From: Reticulitermes speratus
Taxonomy: Eukaryota > Arthropoda > Insecta > Blattodea > Rhinotermitidae
Reading direction: 5' to 3'
Assembly: GCA_021186555.1 (NCBI GenBank)
Contig: JAJKFL010000004.1
Coordinates: forward strand, 25,386,406 to 25,450,405
DNA: 64,000 nt
Shown: piece by piece, positions 51,301-63,204 of the stretch
Numbering within the stretch: position 1 is the stretch's first letter
How the letters are laid out: every line of letters starts with the position of its first letter
Notes under the pieces: model-generated
The model's database searches: none
What the model was told of the DNA's origin: nothing
The model's input: only the letters and a program-made list of their open reading frames with translations
Made by a program: the position numbers and the translations under genes

Positions 51301-54300
51301 TACCATCACAGGATGATTCAGCACTCCATTCAATAACAGTAGGGCTTTGTGAACATTAATGATCAGCTCTAGCATAACAAGACCTTGTTATGTGTTTGCA
51401 TAGCCTTTCCTTGCTTCATGCAGTCTTCTTTAAAAAAAAGTGCTGTAACAGCACTCGTAATGACATGAAATATTCATTAACAGGCAGAATAATGACATCA
51501 GAAATATGTCAGTCTTCAGTGGATGTATTGGCATTGGCATTGTTGTAATGAAGGTACAATGTAGAATGTGACACAGAATTCTCACATTTAGTGTTTATGT
51601 GTACTGGAGACATTGTGTGAGGTTGTGTTTGTAGTAGTACTTCTTAATCAGATGCTTTCAGCCATAAATTCTGCTTGAAAAATAATCTTCCCTTACAAAA
51701 CATCAGAGACCAGTTTACACAAATATTGTGACGGCCACAGTACAGGTTCCAACATGTTTTTTGTATGAAAGTGGTCTCAATAGAATTTCTTTTTGACAGT
51801 ATGTGAGGGTAAACATTTTATATGTTACTGCAATAAGTGGAGTTGAAGAATTCATGTGTAAGTGCAAATCTATTTCCTGAGATCATTGAAACTTGTAGAT
51901 TCCAGAATAAATTTTTATAACCACTCAATAAAGTGGTGTATTGCCTCAATCTTTGACAGATGTCAATAAGTTTGTGGCAGTAATACAAAACAGAGGTATC
52001 ATAAATGAAGTGGTACAGATGCAAAGGAATCTCTAACAGTATGGAGATAAGAGCATGATTCTTACACCAGATATCAAGGAAAGTGGCTCAAATGATAGTG
52101 TTTCCAATTTGTATTTATCAGGTGCCTGGTTCAAACCTTGGCCAGGATATCAACTATCCTGACTGTGGCTTTTCATAACTTCCATCAGTCCTTTCAGGCA
52201 AAAAGCCAGGAAATTTTCTTAAATTAGGCCATAATTGTTTGCATACAAATCCTTTGCAATTCCTTATTCACTGTCACCCAATTAATTGATGCTATATAGT
52301 CTGAGTTACTGACAACAGTGTTAAATCCATTACAAATGAATACAACATAACCAAAGCATGGGAGATGATTTTCATACCTATACCATTCATTTTTAAACAT
52401 ACAGAAAATTAAACTAGTACTATAGCCAGACCATGAACACAGTGCATGCACTGGCTTCCAGTGCAGGTTCATATAACTACATATGTTTATATACATATAT
52501 AATCAACTAATTATAATTCTCTATTATACACATACTGTGTATATGTATATTATGTATCCATAAGCATAAAAAGTGCTTTTGTCAGGACCACAAAATCAAC
52601 ACTTTCATTACACAATGCGCTCCATAACAATGCACAAAACATCTTGCATATACATACATTTTTAAAAATGAGTTGTTTTCAACCACGGTAGTTCAACAGA
52701 GGTAACACGCGGTTTAGGTCGGGTGTCACGCGTCTTTTAGTGGGCTGATCAGCATGTTTCTCTTTGATATTTTGCAAATTCTTAGTGGGTGCATTGCACC
52801 CACTTGCACCCTCCTGGCTATGGGTCTGAATTAAACCAAACATTTCATACAACCATACTAGTAAAAGTGATGAGATAAGAAGCAAATTGCCACAGTCATA
52901 TTTTTACATCAGAGATGAAGTGGAGTTAATGAATGAAAAAGGTGTTTTAAAGCTGACACCTGCACCTGTGTCTGTATACACATATGTGCATAGAGACACA
53001 TGCACATGGCCCCAACCTTCCACACATACAAAAACACAATCACACACACTCATGCACACGCATTTAAACTACATTTTAAAGCATGGTATGTCACGTTTGA
53101 AATATCTTTGAAATATATGAACAATCAGTGTGAAGACCAAATTGCATGACAACAGTAATGTGTCAAATAATGTGGGTGATTTATGATGGACAAGTAGAGG
53201 GTGAACTGTATGGGTAGCTTCAGTAGATTGAGACATGAATCTGTATGTGGAATAATTTGGCTCTAAAGGTCACAATTGCCTTCTTTCAAAAACAGTGGCA
53301 CAGATAAGGCCTTGTGGGTCAGGTAGGCCCCCAAGCCTACAGCATACTCAAATCTGTTGTGGGTTTTTACAGACGGGATTACTTTCTTCTGAGAGAAAGC
53401 AGTACTCCTGGTCCCTGTTATGAGGCCTGAGAGTAACCTCACTAATAATTATAGGGGGCAGCCCAACTCATTATCTATAACACTGTTCCCAAATGACTCA
53501 CAATGAGATATTTTGAAGTAAATGAAATTTTTAGGAACTTTAATTCCTAAAATTCATGTCTTTGTTGTCCACATTTATTCCCTGATGAAATGTTTACTAT
53601 ATGCAGGATTGTGACAGATGGGCACTGGCCACTACTTGCATATAAACAGATCACTACATACTTTGACACCATACCTGCCCCACTATTTATCTACTTACAC
53701 ATAGGACTTCTTTATAAAAGTGAATAGTTAGAAACAAATGCAGACCCACTCATCATACCTGGCATATTAAAACCAAAAAATTTAATTTATGAATGAAGTT
53801 GGGCATTGTTGAATTGACTATCAGTGTTTAAGAGAAATTATTTGAATAATGAAAATTGCAAGTAAAAAATTTAACCACTTCAGCAATTAAAATTTATTGA
53901 GGAAAACCGTAGGAAATTTAATGAAATAGCAGATGGATTAATACAGAAGTGTATGAACTGTAAAAAGAATAGGAAAAACAGAGGCTGCATTTAACAGTCA
54001 TTACGGAGACTAAGAAATCATTAAGATTATTTCAGAATGCGAGAAGTGTGTTATGTCACAGTGAAAACTAGACAGACATGAATGAGCAGTTGCCAGTGTC
54101 ATGTTTTTATAAATAGGCTAATAAATATAACAAACACACATAAACAATTCACAACATCTAAAATGAGATGATGATACTTGACAGTTTGCAGAGTCAGTTC
54201 CCTTTAGTGATTTAATGGTATACATTTTCCATGCAGGTGTGTGTCCTTTCGTGATTATCATATTTATTAAATATACATCAGAAGTTTTGTTAATGCCCCT

Positions 54301-54789
54301 ATACTTGGGCTGTACAACTAATCAGAGGAGCAGTCCATTTGGATATTTCCATCATCTGGTTCAGGGTCATCACAGCCCTCTTCTATGCTTTCTGGAGTCT
54401 TCATAGATGAAAAAGGTTGATGGAGTAGGGGACAAGGGGTCAGGAGATACCACAATGGTTAATGTACAGACACTCTTAGAGGCCTTTGCAAACATGTCCC
54501 TGAGGTCTGCCTGTTTCAGTGATGAAGTTTTTTCTGGTAACAACCAAAACTTCCGGTCCTGGGACTATTCTCCTCAAGTACTGGATTATCAGGATTTTTT
54601 ATTACGTGATGTAAGGTTAATGGAATTTTGCTGTATATATAATTCACAGTATTCATCTGTGTATGTGTCAATCATGCCCTATGTTTCAGAACCTAAAGTA
54701 ATAGCAGATGAGCATAAATGAGAAAGTTGTTTCTTTTAGGAAGAAAAACTCAGAAATAATATTAATACTGACATTACTTGCATGGAAAA
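48384..54789. other. Intergenic between receptors A and B
   Basis: No exon, RNA or full repeat was recognised. The promoter of receptor A, and possibly a short 5' exon, should lie in the left part. Simple repeats include (GTAT)n at 51177-51203. The short segment 52690-52830 (ACCCACTTGCACCCTCCTGG on plus) reads like an old repeat. Confidence 0.4.
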
Positions 54790-55250
54790 CCGATTACTGG
54801 TGAATAACCCAAAACAGAGCCACTGCTAGGATACAGAAAAAGCCCATCACTCAGGGAAAACCCAAAATAGGGCCTTTCCTAGGATATGGAGAAAAATCAC
54901 CCAGGGAAAATCCATCAACATGGGAATATCTTAATTAGTGGCATTACTAATATGTGGGGAAAAACACTCAGAAAAATAATAAATTAGTGCCGTTGCTAGG
55001 ATATGGTTAAAACCCACTCCTAGAAAATCAAAACCAGTGTCATTACTAGCCTACAGATTAACACCACTCAGGGAGAGACTACACCACCGCCATTGTTACA
55101 ATGCAAGGTAAAGCTACTCTAGAAAATCCAAACTAGAGCCTTTTACAGGATACAGGGAAAATTCAATGCTTGAGGAAAATGTAAATGAGGGTTGACAGAA
55201 AATGTGGAAACCCCACTCAGAGGAAATTAGTGACTTGTTTACAGGGCAAC
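54790..55250. repeat. Degenerate tandem repeat, unit about 55-65 bp
   Basis: Recurring blocks of the form CACTCAGGGAAAA-CCCAAA, then GAGCC-TTG/CTAGGATA, then CAGGGAAAA follow each other about seven times with substitutions and small indels. Non-coding, just beyond the 3' end of gene B. Confidence 0.6.
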
Positions 55251-55625
55251 GGCTAGGTTCATGGGAAATCACAAATTACAGTTACTGAAATTGCAGTGCA
55301 TATTTTTCTACATAGGTATACTAGTATATTCGTAAGGAATAAGCAAATACATTACTTCAGTACAATTTTTTTAAGAAAAACCAAAGCAAAATGGGTGCTT
55401 GTACTAGTCATGAATTTTTCTCGGTACTGCTTCTCCAGGGATATTAGAAGTCAGCAGAACAGTGGAAGAAACCATACACCTCTGTCAGTCACCACAAACT
55501 GGAGTTTGTCCCAATGTCAGATTACTCTTAGATTTTACCATTAACATCAGAGATATGTACTGTTCATGATTCCCTCTTGTCACTCATGTAAATGTAAGAG
55601 TAAACATGATGCTGTTGAATGCATT

Positions 55626-55733
55626 TTAGTCATAACATTTCTCTGTCACATTGGTTGAAGTATTACTTCCAACAAGACTGATGCTGTTTAACTGCACTAG
55701 GACAATCTCGTATGTCACAATTGTACCAGCCAA
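55626..55733 (-). CDS. Receptor B terminal exon (TM7)
   Basis: 108 nt including TAA, phase 0. The acceptor is TTTATTGTTCACAG. It encodes [20 protein letters not shown] and a short Asn/Thr-rich tail with two potential N-glycosylation motifs, which would be cytoplasmic or extracellular depending on topology. Confidence 0.86.
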   Translation of the reverse strand: MAGTIVTYEIVLVQLNSISLVGSNTSTNVTEKCYD

Positions 55734-58700
55734 CTGTGAACAATAAATGAGAAATAAAATTATAATAATCATTATGTTAATATATATATTATGCATATTA
55801 CAATAATATTTACACTCGTTCCATGTTCCACCAAATATTAACAAAAAATTACCTAACTGCTCAAGTATTCTTTCTGGTCAGGAATACTAAGATCAGCTGC
55901 ACCTGATACACAGTGCAAATATATTCATGGCAGAGTTAAAATTGTTCTAATCAGTGGCATGAATGTGAACTCAAACTTTTACTATCAGCTTATACAGTTT
56001 TGTTTACCTTCCAATCTGAATTTGTGCCATCAAGCTTTGGTCTTGAGGCAACCTTTCCATCTGTGCCCTACACACTCTTTATATTATCAATAAAATCTGT
56101 TGCTTGAGACATAATAAAGCAAAAATTATTTAAAGTTTTAAGACAAAATGTAACACAAAACTGATGAGAGGCTAAGCAGTTTGACTACAAACTAAAGATG
56201 ACTATATGAAAGAGAGAAAGAGAATAACAGAGCAGATGATGCAAATAATAATACTGAAAACACGTGTGATTGTATATTTTGCTTACATTAAGTAAACTAA
56301 TGAAATAACTGCCAGGCATTACAGAGCCCAGAGCCTTATCACTCTGCCATGAGACCATATTATGAGTAGCTCAATCCAGTACACACCAGAAGCTCCAGTA
56401 GACATTAATATTTCTGCAAGGCCTATGTCACATTTCCAAACAATCTACATTGATACCTTCACTGTTCCTTTGACCACCATCATGTATCATCTCTTTCTTA
56501 ATATAAGTTCATTTTTTTCTTTTTCTTTATGTGTATGTGGGTATGTGTGCACACACCTGCCACATAATAAAAGTGTCATACAAGCATGCAGGATGTCCTT
56601 CATATTTCATATAAATCAACATAAATTTACAGCAATTGCTTCACATAATAAATATGCTGATGCAGGCAGAGAACACAGAAGAAGTGTGAAAGATATACTG
56701 AAATGTACGTTTCAATACAGTGCTGGCCTTATAAACACATTGCAGCTCTAACTTTGAAGGGTAGTTGATGATTTTTATTTTAAGAGAATGGTTTGCAAGA
56801 TTGTAACAAATTACTAAAAGAAATTAGTACAAACTCCTTCCTCCATGGAGGGGCACGTGGTGGTGCAGTTGGTTGAGGCACTGCTCTACAAGCTGGAAGG
56901 TCCGATGGTGTCATTGGAATTTTTCATTGACATAATCCTTTCGGTCGCACTATGGCCTTGGGGTCGACTCAGCCTCTAACAGAAATGAGGACCAGGAATA
57001 TACCAGGATATACCAGGAATAGTACCAGGATAAAGGCTGCTGGTGCGTAGGGCTGACAACCTTACCACCTTCATGTGCCAATTGTCTAGAAATCTGGGAG
57101 CCTCAACCTCCTGGAACCCTAAGGGCCTGTCCAGGCCTGTAATGGGATTGCTTTACCTTATACCATCCTCTATGGAAAGTTCCCATTCTAACACACACAC
57201 ACACTAACACACTAAGACACACACACACACATGTGCACATGTACTTAGTCACTCTCTCAATCTCTCTCTCTCACACACACAAACACAAATACATGGACAG
57301 GGTTTAGCAGCCACCCTGTTTGCTATAATTTTTTAAACCGCAGTCCTACTAACAGAAATTTTATACATGCAGACCTAATATAAAAAAGGTACTGCATAAT
57401 CTCCAACACGATTGCCCATCAAATCTGAAGAACTATGACACTTCACCCCAGACTTGTTCAATGTCCTTTCCTTAATTAATTAGTCCACTGGGCAGATTAT
57501 ACACTCTAGCAGGCACATGTATATGTGTGTGTGTGTGTGTTTTATTTCCTGGAATATGGAGTCATATCAGAAAAAACGAAAAAGAATACGATCATGATGA
57601 TCAGTTGTATCACAACAGAAACTGTCATGGATACATCTTTTATGTAATGTGCCTCTTTTACATAAAGGCTTATTCACATTAATTCAAATCCACACTGCAA
57701 GTTGCAAATTATAAACTTTAGCAGTACATTTTCATCAAAATCTCTCAAATTCCAGTTAAAAAAAAATTCCAAGCTGGTGGCCTGGCAGATCATTGCCAGT
57801 GCCTATCAAAAATATTACTTATGTATTCAGTGCTTATTCAAAAGAAATTTACAAAAACAAAGAAACGAAACTAAGCTTTCCTAGCTGTGGGACTATAAAG
57901 TGTCGTGACTGGGGCAGCTTCCCCAGTTTATTACCTTACAGATAAGACAGGAGTCACAGATGGCATTTGGCAAGTACCCGTTTGTGGCCAAGATTCAACT
58001 TATAATGATGGTTCAGTTTTAGAGAATTGAGTGTGCAGAACTGGAGTATATAAACTTCGGTTCATTCTGTGAACAATGCTGGCTTTGGCAGGTAGTTCAC
58101 TCTACAAGTCTTGGCAGCATGTTTTTTTTTTAAATGCTGATTATATTGCAGTACTTGACATTAAAGAAAACAAACTTACTGTCAACAACAGGGTTCTTGT
58201 GATGTAGAAAAAGTTCATCCCTGATAATGCCACCGTGTCTGTCACTATCTGATTCAGAAATCTTGAAACCTGAAAACAATTCCATTCTTTCATGATATCA
58301 TTATATGTTTACAAGGCCCATAATTCAGCTGTTTCAAAGTATGACCGAACAAAATTTTACTAATACATACTTTCTTACCTCTACTTTGTAGCTTTCTGGA
58401 GGAACATCATATAGCACCCTCTTTGGCAGTAGACTTTCATCATATATTCTTGATGCATACACAGACAATGTCACTGCTCTGAACAGCACAAAGCCAAATG
58501 ACCAGCAGAAGTATACAGTGTTTACTAAACCATGTAATGGACTGAAACAAGAAAATACGGAAAGCAATTTTAATTGTACTAAGTACATTCTTATTTGTAA
58601 CTGACAAAATGTACCTTAATTTTCAATTCTATAATACAAGTTAAGTGAGTGGAATACATTAAATACCTCAGACTACTCAGGAGTTGACGACAAATGAAGT

Positions 58701-61700
58701 ACAGGTTACTTGCAAAGGACACAAGCACAATCTTGGAAATGCAAGAATCAAGAGTCCTGGTGAGATGTGACAGACTGTTGTATTCTTCTCTTATTTGGCT
58801 CCAGAAGCTTTCTGTCAGCAACTTATAGTAAACAAGAAACATGCACATGATTTTGTGTTATCCATATCAGTGAAAAATACATGTCAGAATTATGAATACA
58901 GATCCAGTAAAAATGAGCCAATCCTGATGGTGTGAGTCAGTGCTTCTCTATTTCTGGTAGGCTGTGATGATACTTTTTTTTTGAAGCACAAAGAATAAAC
59001 TATAAAAAGTAAAAAGTAAATACTGTGTGTTAATAAATGTCACACAATAAGAAGGATGAAATGAGGATGCATATTGTATTATAGTTTAAATTCATAGTTT
59101 TTGTTAATTCTAGGTAAGTAAGTGATGTTTCTGTGTGAAACAAAAACATTAAAGGACCACCTCAGCTATCATGTGTGAGTAGTGGCACTTTTATTTACAC
59201 AAATAAAGCACTGGTATGGGTTACTTGGATAGACAATTAAATCTGTCATCAAATGGCAGAGTCCTCAAATGGCCTTTGAAATACGTAACACAACATCCCT
59301 TGCAAGAGAAACCACAACACACACTTTTTGAGAGTGATCTTCTTGTTATTACTAAATTATGAAACACTGAGTTTAACATTATATTTGAGTAGTTTTATTC
59401 TGATTGTTTTATTCTTATATTTAATGACATTTTGCCAATGCTAGTCACATAAAAACAGTGAGCAGCAAACACAAGTTAACAGTGTTGCAGTACACTTCCT
59501 GTCAATTTGGATATTACTCTCAGGTATTTACAGCTGCAATACAATATACCATATATATAGGCATGTAAATGCATTCATTGCATAATTGCCATCCCCAGGG
59601 TATGAGGAAATGCAAGATTCTTTTTGCACCACATAATTGCTTCTTCTTTATTTTGATATAATGATTATCACCATTTTTATTGCAGTCTCCCATTTCCAAC
59701 CCTCCTCCCAGTGGACTGATGGTTCAATCCAATTTCATGCTAGAATAGTCATTGCTTAATTTTGCATGCAATATTTTATTGCTATCAGAGCCAGTGGTTT
59801 CATTTATTTAACTCTGGATTTTTCATTCTGATTTCATCCGTTTGTTCCCACTCCCCAGACCAGTGGACTGATGGATGGATCTGCTTCCAGGCTAAAAATA
59901 GCCCTTGCCTAAATCTGTATTAGAAATTTTCATGACTGTTTTGTTAGGCACATTTTGTTGAAAATGTCATGCAGATGGTTGGGAGCCGAGATATACACAA
60001 GAAGATACGGTCCATTTTCAAGAAAGTATTATAAGAGTTGCTACACACCACTCTGAGTACAGATAAAATAGTATAAACAATATTTTCAAAATTCCAATAT
60101 CATTAGACTTTATTCTTATCTGACCTCTTGCATAATACAAGGGGGAAACTGCATAAATGCTCCTCTCTGATATTAACATAAACCATGTTCAAAAAGCAGG
60201 TGTATTATGCAAGTAAATATGGTTCTAATTTCTTAAAAACTAGTAATTTATTAACTGCTTACAGATGTGTATGAGGTGGAAAGGAAAATAAGATTTGAAT
60301 AATTGTTTATGAAAGTATTTTTCTTCCTCCTCAAATGTTACATTTTTGTATTTATTTCAAAACATTACTTCAAATAAGCAAGAGTTTCCAGTATAGCACA
60401 TCACGTGTTTTTCCTACAAGTAACTAAATATGTTAGAGAGATTAATGGATTACCTTCCCCCGGACTGAGTCAAGGTTCTGGTTGAAGAGACGAAATCTCT
60501 CAGTGAGTGCAAGGCTCATCAGTATGATGAATAAGTCTGTGAAGTTCCATGTGAAGGTGGCAATGAAGTTGGTAATTAATGTTAGAATGGCTGTTGTAAA
60601 ACTGTATTCCATAACAGCAAACATTTGGTCATAGGTGCCAGTCCTTGTGAAGTAGTAGCGGAACACATCAGTTATGTTGTCTGTGCATGCTACTGCTGTC
60701 ATAATGCCACTGGCCTTACTAAGTGCATGTTCCACTGTGGGTCACAACAAACATGTAACTGGTTTAAATTTGTAAATTTTATTCTGAAGTAAATATGTAT
60801 GACAAGATAAAACACTTTATTTGAGAATTAAATTGAACAAATTAGTCACTGCCGTACAGTAAATCTTACTTGTGTTTCATGAAGTCATCTATGCCCTATA
60901 TTTCATCCGTTATTTTAAATTCTTGCTAAAAGCCAAATGTCATACTTTGCAGTTTAAACTCTAAGACAGGTTTGGAAATATTGTTAAAGTTGTCATTCTG
61001 AAGTTTGAAAATAATGGGCATATGCAACAAGATTATTATAAAATTCTATTGAACAATTAATAATACCAGTCAGAATTTACAAAACATGTTTCTTTTACTT
61101 AGACTGTTACTTTTATATTAGTTGTATAGATTGTGTTACTAAATGCCATTACCAAACTAAATTATATGGTAAATATGTTTTTGTTTGTAAGAATAGGAAC
61201 CCAATCCCCACACTTTATGTCTTATGGCAAAATTTTCTTCAAGTTACAAACATAAGACTTACGAACAGACTTTTGCAATGACTGTTATTTGTAAGCAGAG
61301 GAACGAGTGTACTGCCCACAAATTAATTAATAATGCAATTGTTATATATTTTAGTGTACCTACAAAGCATATGTGAATAACGGATAAGTATTTAAGAATC
61401 ATGTAACCCTTTAAAGCATAGTAGTTACTATATGAAACGCCACCTTCAACAAACCAAAACTCTCCATTTCTCCCACCGAATGTATTTATGTGTATCACAT
61501 GGTTCTCAAAATAAACAGCCATTATTTCACTAAAAAAATTAACTGATTGGTTTTTGTAGTGTAGATGCAGTATGTTTACTTTGAGGTAAAATTTTAATAT
61601 TAGACATCCCCGTTGGTATGTACATACAAAAGCGTATTTTACTCTTATCAATAGCACAGTCACAACCAACACACACATACACCTCTTTGAGCTGAAACCA

Positions 61701-63204
61701 GTAGCCTGATTGTGTATTGCAGCTGTGTGTGTGTTAGTTGTGACTGTGCTGTTGAAAAGAGTAAAATATACTTTTGTATGTAAATTTTATTGTTGTGATG
61801 CCATAGTTTCTGACATTATAAATATCTGTCCATCTATCAGGTAGTGTTCTTGGTAACTGATGTTGAGACAAAAATGAAACAGAAAAAAGTGTTCATTGTC
61901 ATGAATATATGTGAGAAAAATTTCTAAAATGACATACCAATTCATCAGGCTAGGTTACAAAAATCAGTATGCACTAATCAGCTATATCTTTTAGTAAGTA
62001 TATTCTGAGAAAATGTCAGTAACTAAATACTATTCAATGCTGCGCAACATCTCAGAAAAGCAAAAACCTCAAATTTTTTAGAATCTGAAGTTTGGCGTGC
62101 CACTTCATAATCTGTTCTTGTTCTGAAGTCGAGCCAGCTCAACTTTCTTTGTCATCCTAAGTGGAGGTCACTCTTGCTGTCCCCTCCCCCTATGGTCAAC
62201 CTCATCTCCTATAACTGCACACTTACAATAAAAATAATTGCAATAATATACTTTTGTGTCAGTTCAGTGACATGCAGTCATTGAAGTAATTTATTCGTTC
62301 TTCCTGACTTTTCCCCCAAATTTTGCTGCCCTAGGCAACCTCCTAGTTTGCAAGTGGGTTCAGCTGCACTGTTCCTAAAAACCATGTCATGAAGACATGG
62401 TATTAGAGGTAAATCTCCACACATTCTTGGCCTTGGCATTAGAGTGAGGTGAGTGGTCAGCTTTATGCTGAAGCTATCATGGTGCTGGGGTAAGTGCCAG
62501 TATCCATTTGACAGAAAGCTAGGTGGGTCACATAGAATACGGTAAAGACATGGTAGCAAGGGGAAAGATCCTGGCCCTTATGTGGTATTAAACCCCAGTC
62601 AACCTGTTACTGACTGTCTCCTAGTTCATCAAGTAGAAAAGAATGAAGAAATGGTATATAAAATATGTATATAATATTTTTTTAAATTGGAATAGAATTA
62701 TTTTTCTTGATATACTTGCAGTTCTCCTTTAAAACAAAATCAAGACTATTATTCCTAAAATGACAATTATACGAAGATGTAAGTAAGAATCCTTCTTGAG
62801 GAGATGACAGTTATATTCGTGGTACATAACAAGGTCCTTTCATCAGGTAAAGGAATATCCCTCCCCTTTTTATAACTGTAAAAAACTTTCAAGTTTCATG
62901 AAAGGTGGGGCATTTCTTGACCAATTTAGTAACTGTCATATTCCCAAGAATGACTCTGGTCCATGGAGTTATTTAGTTATCAAACCAGTCACTCATTGTG
63001 ACTACTCATTGTTTATACCCAGGGCTCCAGTCAACACAATCACCGTCATGATCTTTATCTTTAGACACAATCTTCTGGGATAACCATAATGCTTTTGAGA
63101 GATCTCCAAATTTTCCCATTCTGATATCAGAGTAGGCCATTGTCTGGCAAGCTGGAGAAAAAGCATATATGTGATTGTTACTGTCCCAAAGAAAGCCATG
63201 CCAT
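55626..63204 (-). CDS. Sugar gustatory receptor B, exons 3-8 (5' part outside window)
   Basis: Tandem paralog of receptor A. Exons: 63204-63019, 60734-60454, 58821-58667, 58541-58379, 58269-58180, 55733-55626 (stop TAA). Phases equal those of gene A at every junction, and three internal exons have identical lengths. Signature blocks: [67 protein letters not shown] and TYEIVLVQL. The last departs from the TYxxxxxQF consensus by Leu for Phe. About 327 residues are encoded here. Exons 1-2 (TM1, TM2) were not found up to 64000. Confidence 0.87.
56850..57165 (+). mobile_element. SINE family 2 copy
   Basis: The same blocks as 23387-23697 in the same order (GTGGTGCAGTTGGTTGAGG, TGACATAATCCTTTCGGTCG, ACAACCTTACCACCTTCATG, GAGCCTCAACCTCCTGGAAC). 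It has an internal ACCAGGATATACC duplication and a nearly identical 11-bp duplication at its borders (TCCTCCATGGA / TCCTCTATGGA). It lies in the last intron of receptor B. Confidence 0.8.
57185..57300. repeat. (AC)n / (TC)n simple repeats
   Basis: ACACAC and CTCTCT runs directly follow the SINE; a (GT)n tract lies at 57522-57540. Confidence 0.85.
58180..58269 (-). CDS. Receptor B exon 7
   Basis: 90 nt, phase 0 to 0. The acceptor is ATTGTTTTCAG and the donor is TTGACA|GTAAGT. It encodes [20 protein letters not shown] and [10 protein letters not shown]. Confidence 0.87.
58379..58541 (-). CDS. Receptor B exon 6
   Basis: 163 nt, phase 2 to 0. The acceptor is TCTTGTTTCAG and the donor is GTAGAG|GTAAGA. 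It encodes [20 protein letters not shown] and ASRIYDES...VPPESYKVE, the conserved segment before the TM7 loop. Confidence 0.88.
58667..58821 (-). CDS. Receptor B exon 5
   Basis: 155 nt, phase 0 to 2. The acceptor is TTTACTATAAG and the donor is CTGAG|GTATTT. It encodes [20 protein letters not shown] and a TM segment with [12 protein letters not shown]. Confidence 0.87.
60454..60734 (-). CDS. Receptor B exon 4
   Basis: 281 nt, phase 1 to 0. The acceptor is TTGTGACCCACAG and the donor is GGGAAG|GTAATC. It encodes [16 protein letters not shown], an extracellular loop, and [19 protein letters not shown]. Confidence 0.88.
61615..61792. repeat. Inverted-repeat (foldback) element
   Basis: Arms of about 65 bp: the left ATACAAAAGCGTATTTTACT to ACCAACACACACAT (61621-61678) recurs mirrored at 61722-61786. 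A ~45-bp centre separates them. It lies in the receptor B intron between exons 3 and 4. Confidence 0.7.
62400..62640 (-). mobile_element. SINE family 1-like fragment, old
   Basis: On the minus strand a head with GGGGTTTAATACCAC (B-box-like) is followed by CCTAGCTTTCTGTCAAATGG, ACTCACCTCACTCTAATGCC and CCAAGAATGTG. Block order follows the family, but identity is low. Confidence 0.35.
63019..63204 (-). CDS. Receptor B exon 3
   Basis: 186 nt, phase 1 to 1. The acceptor is TTCTTCTTCACAG and the donor is CTGG|GTATAA. It encodes [18 protein letters not shown] and a TM segment, aligned residue by residue with receptor A exon 3 except for the His run. Confidence 0.86.

Noticed and set aside
54215..54721. 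Two consecutive plus-strand ORFs
   Set aside because: No domain, no plausible splice context, no resemblance to known families; chance open frames.
57185..57300. CRISPR-like repeats
   Set aside because: Simple (AC)n and (TC)n microsatellites; no repeat-spacer structure anywhere in the window, and the genome is eukaryotic.
61259..61678. 139-codon minus-strand ORF in the receptor B intron
   Set aside because: Overlaps an inverted repeat, lacks phase-compatible splice sites and does not resemble any receptor segment; exons 3 and 4 already join in phase without it.
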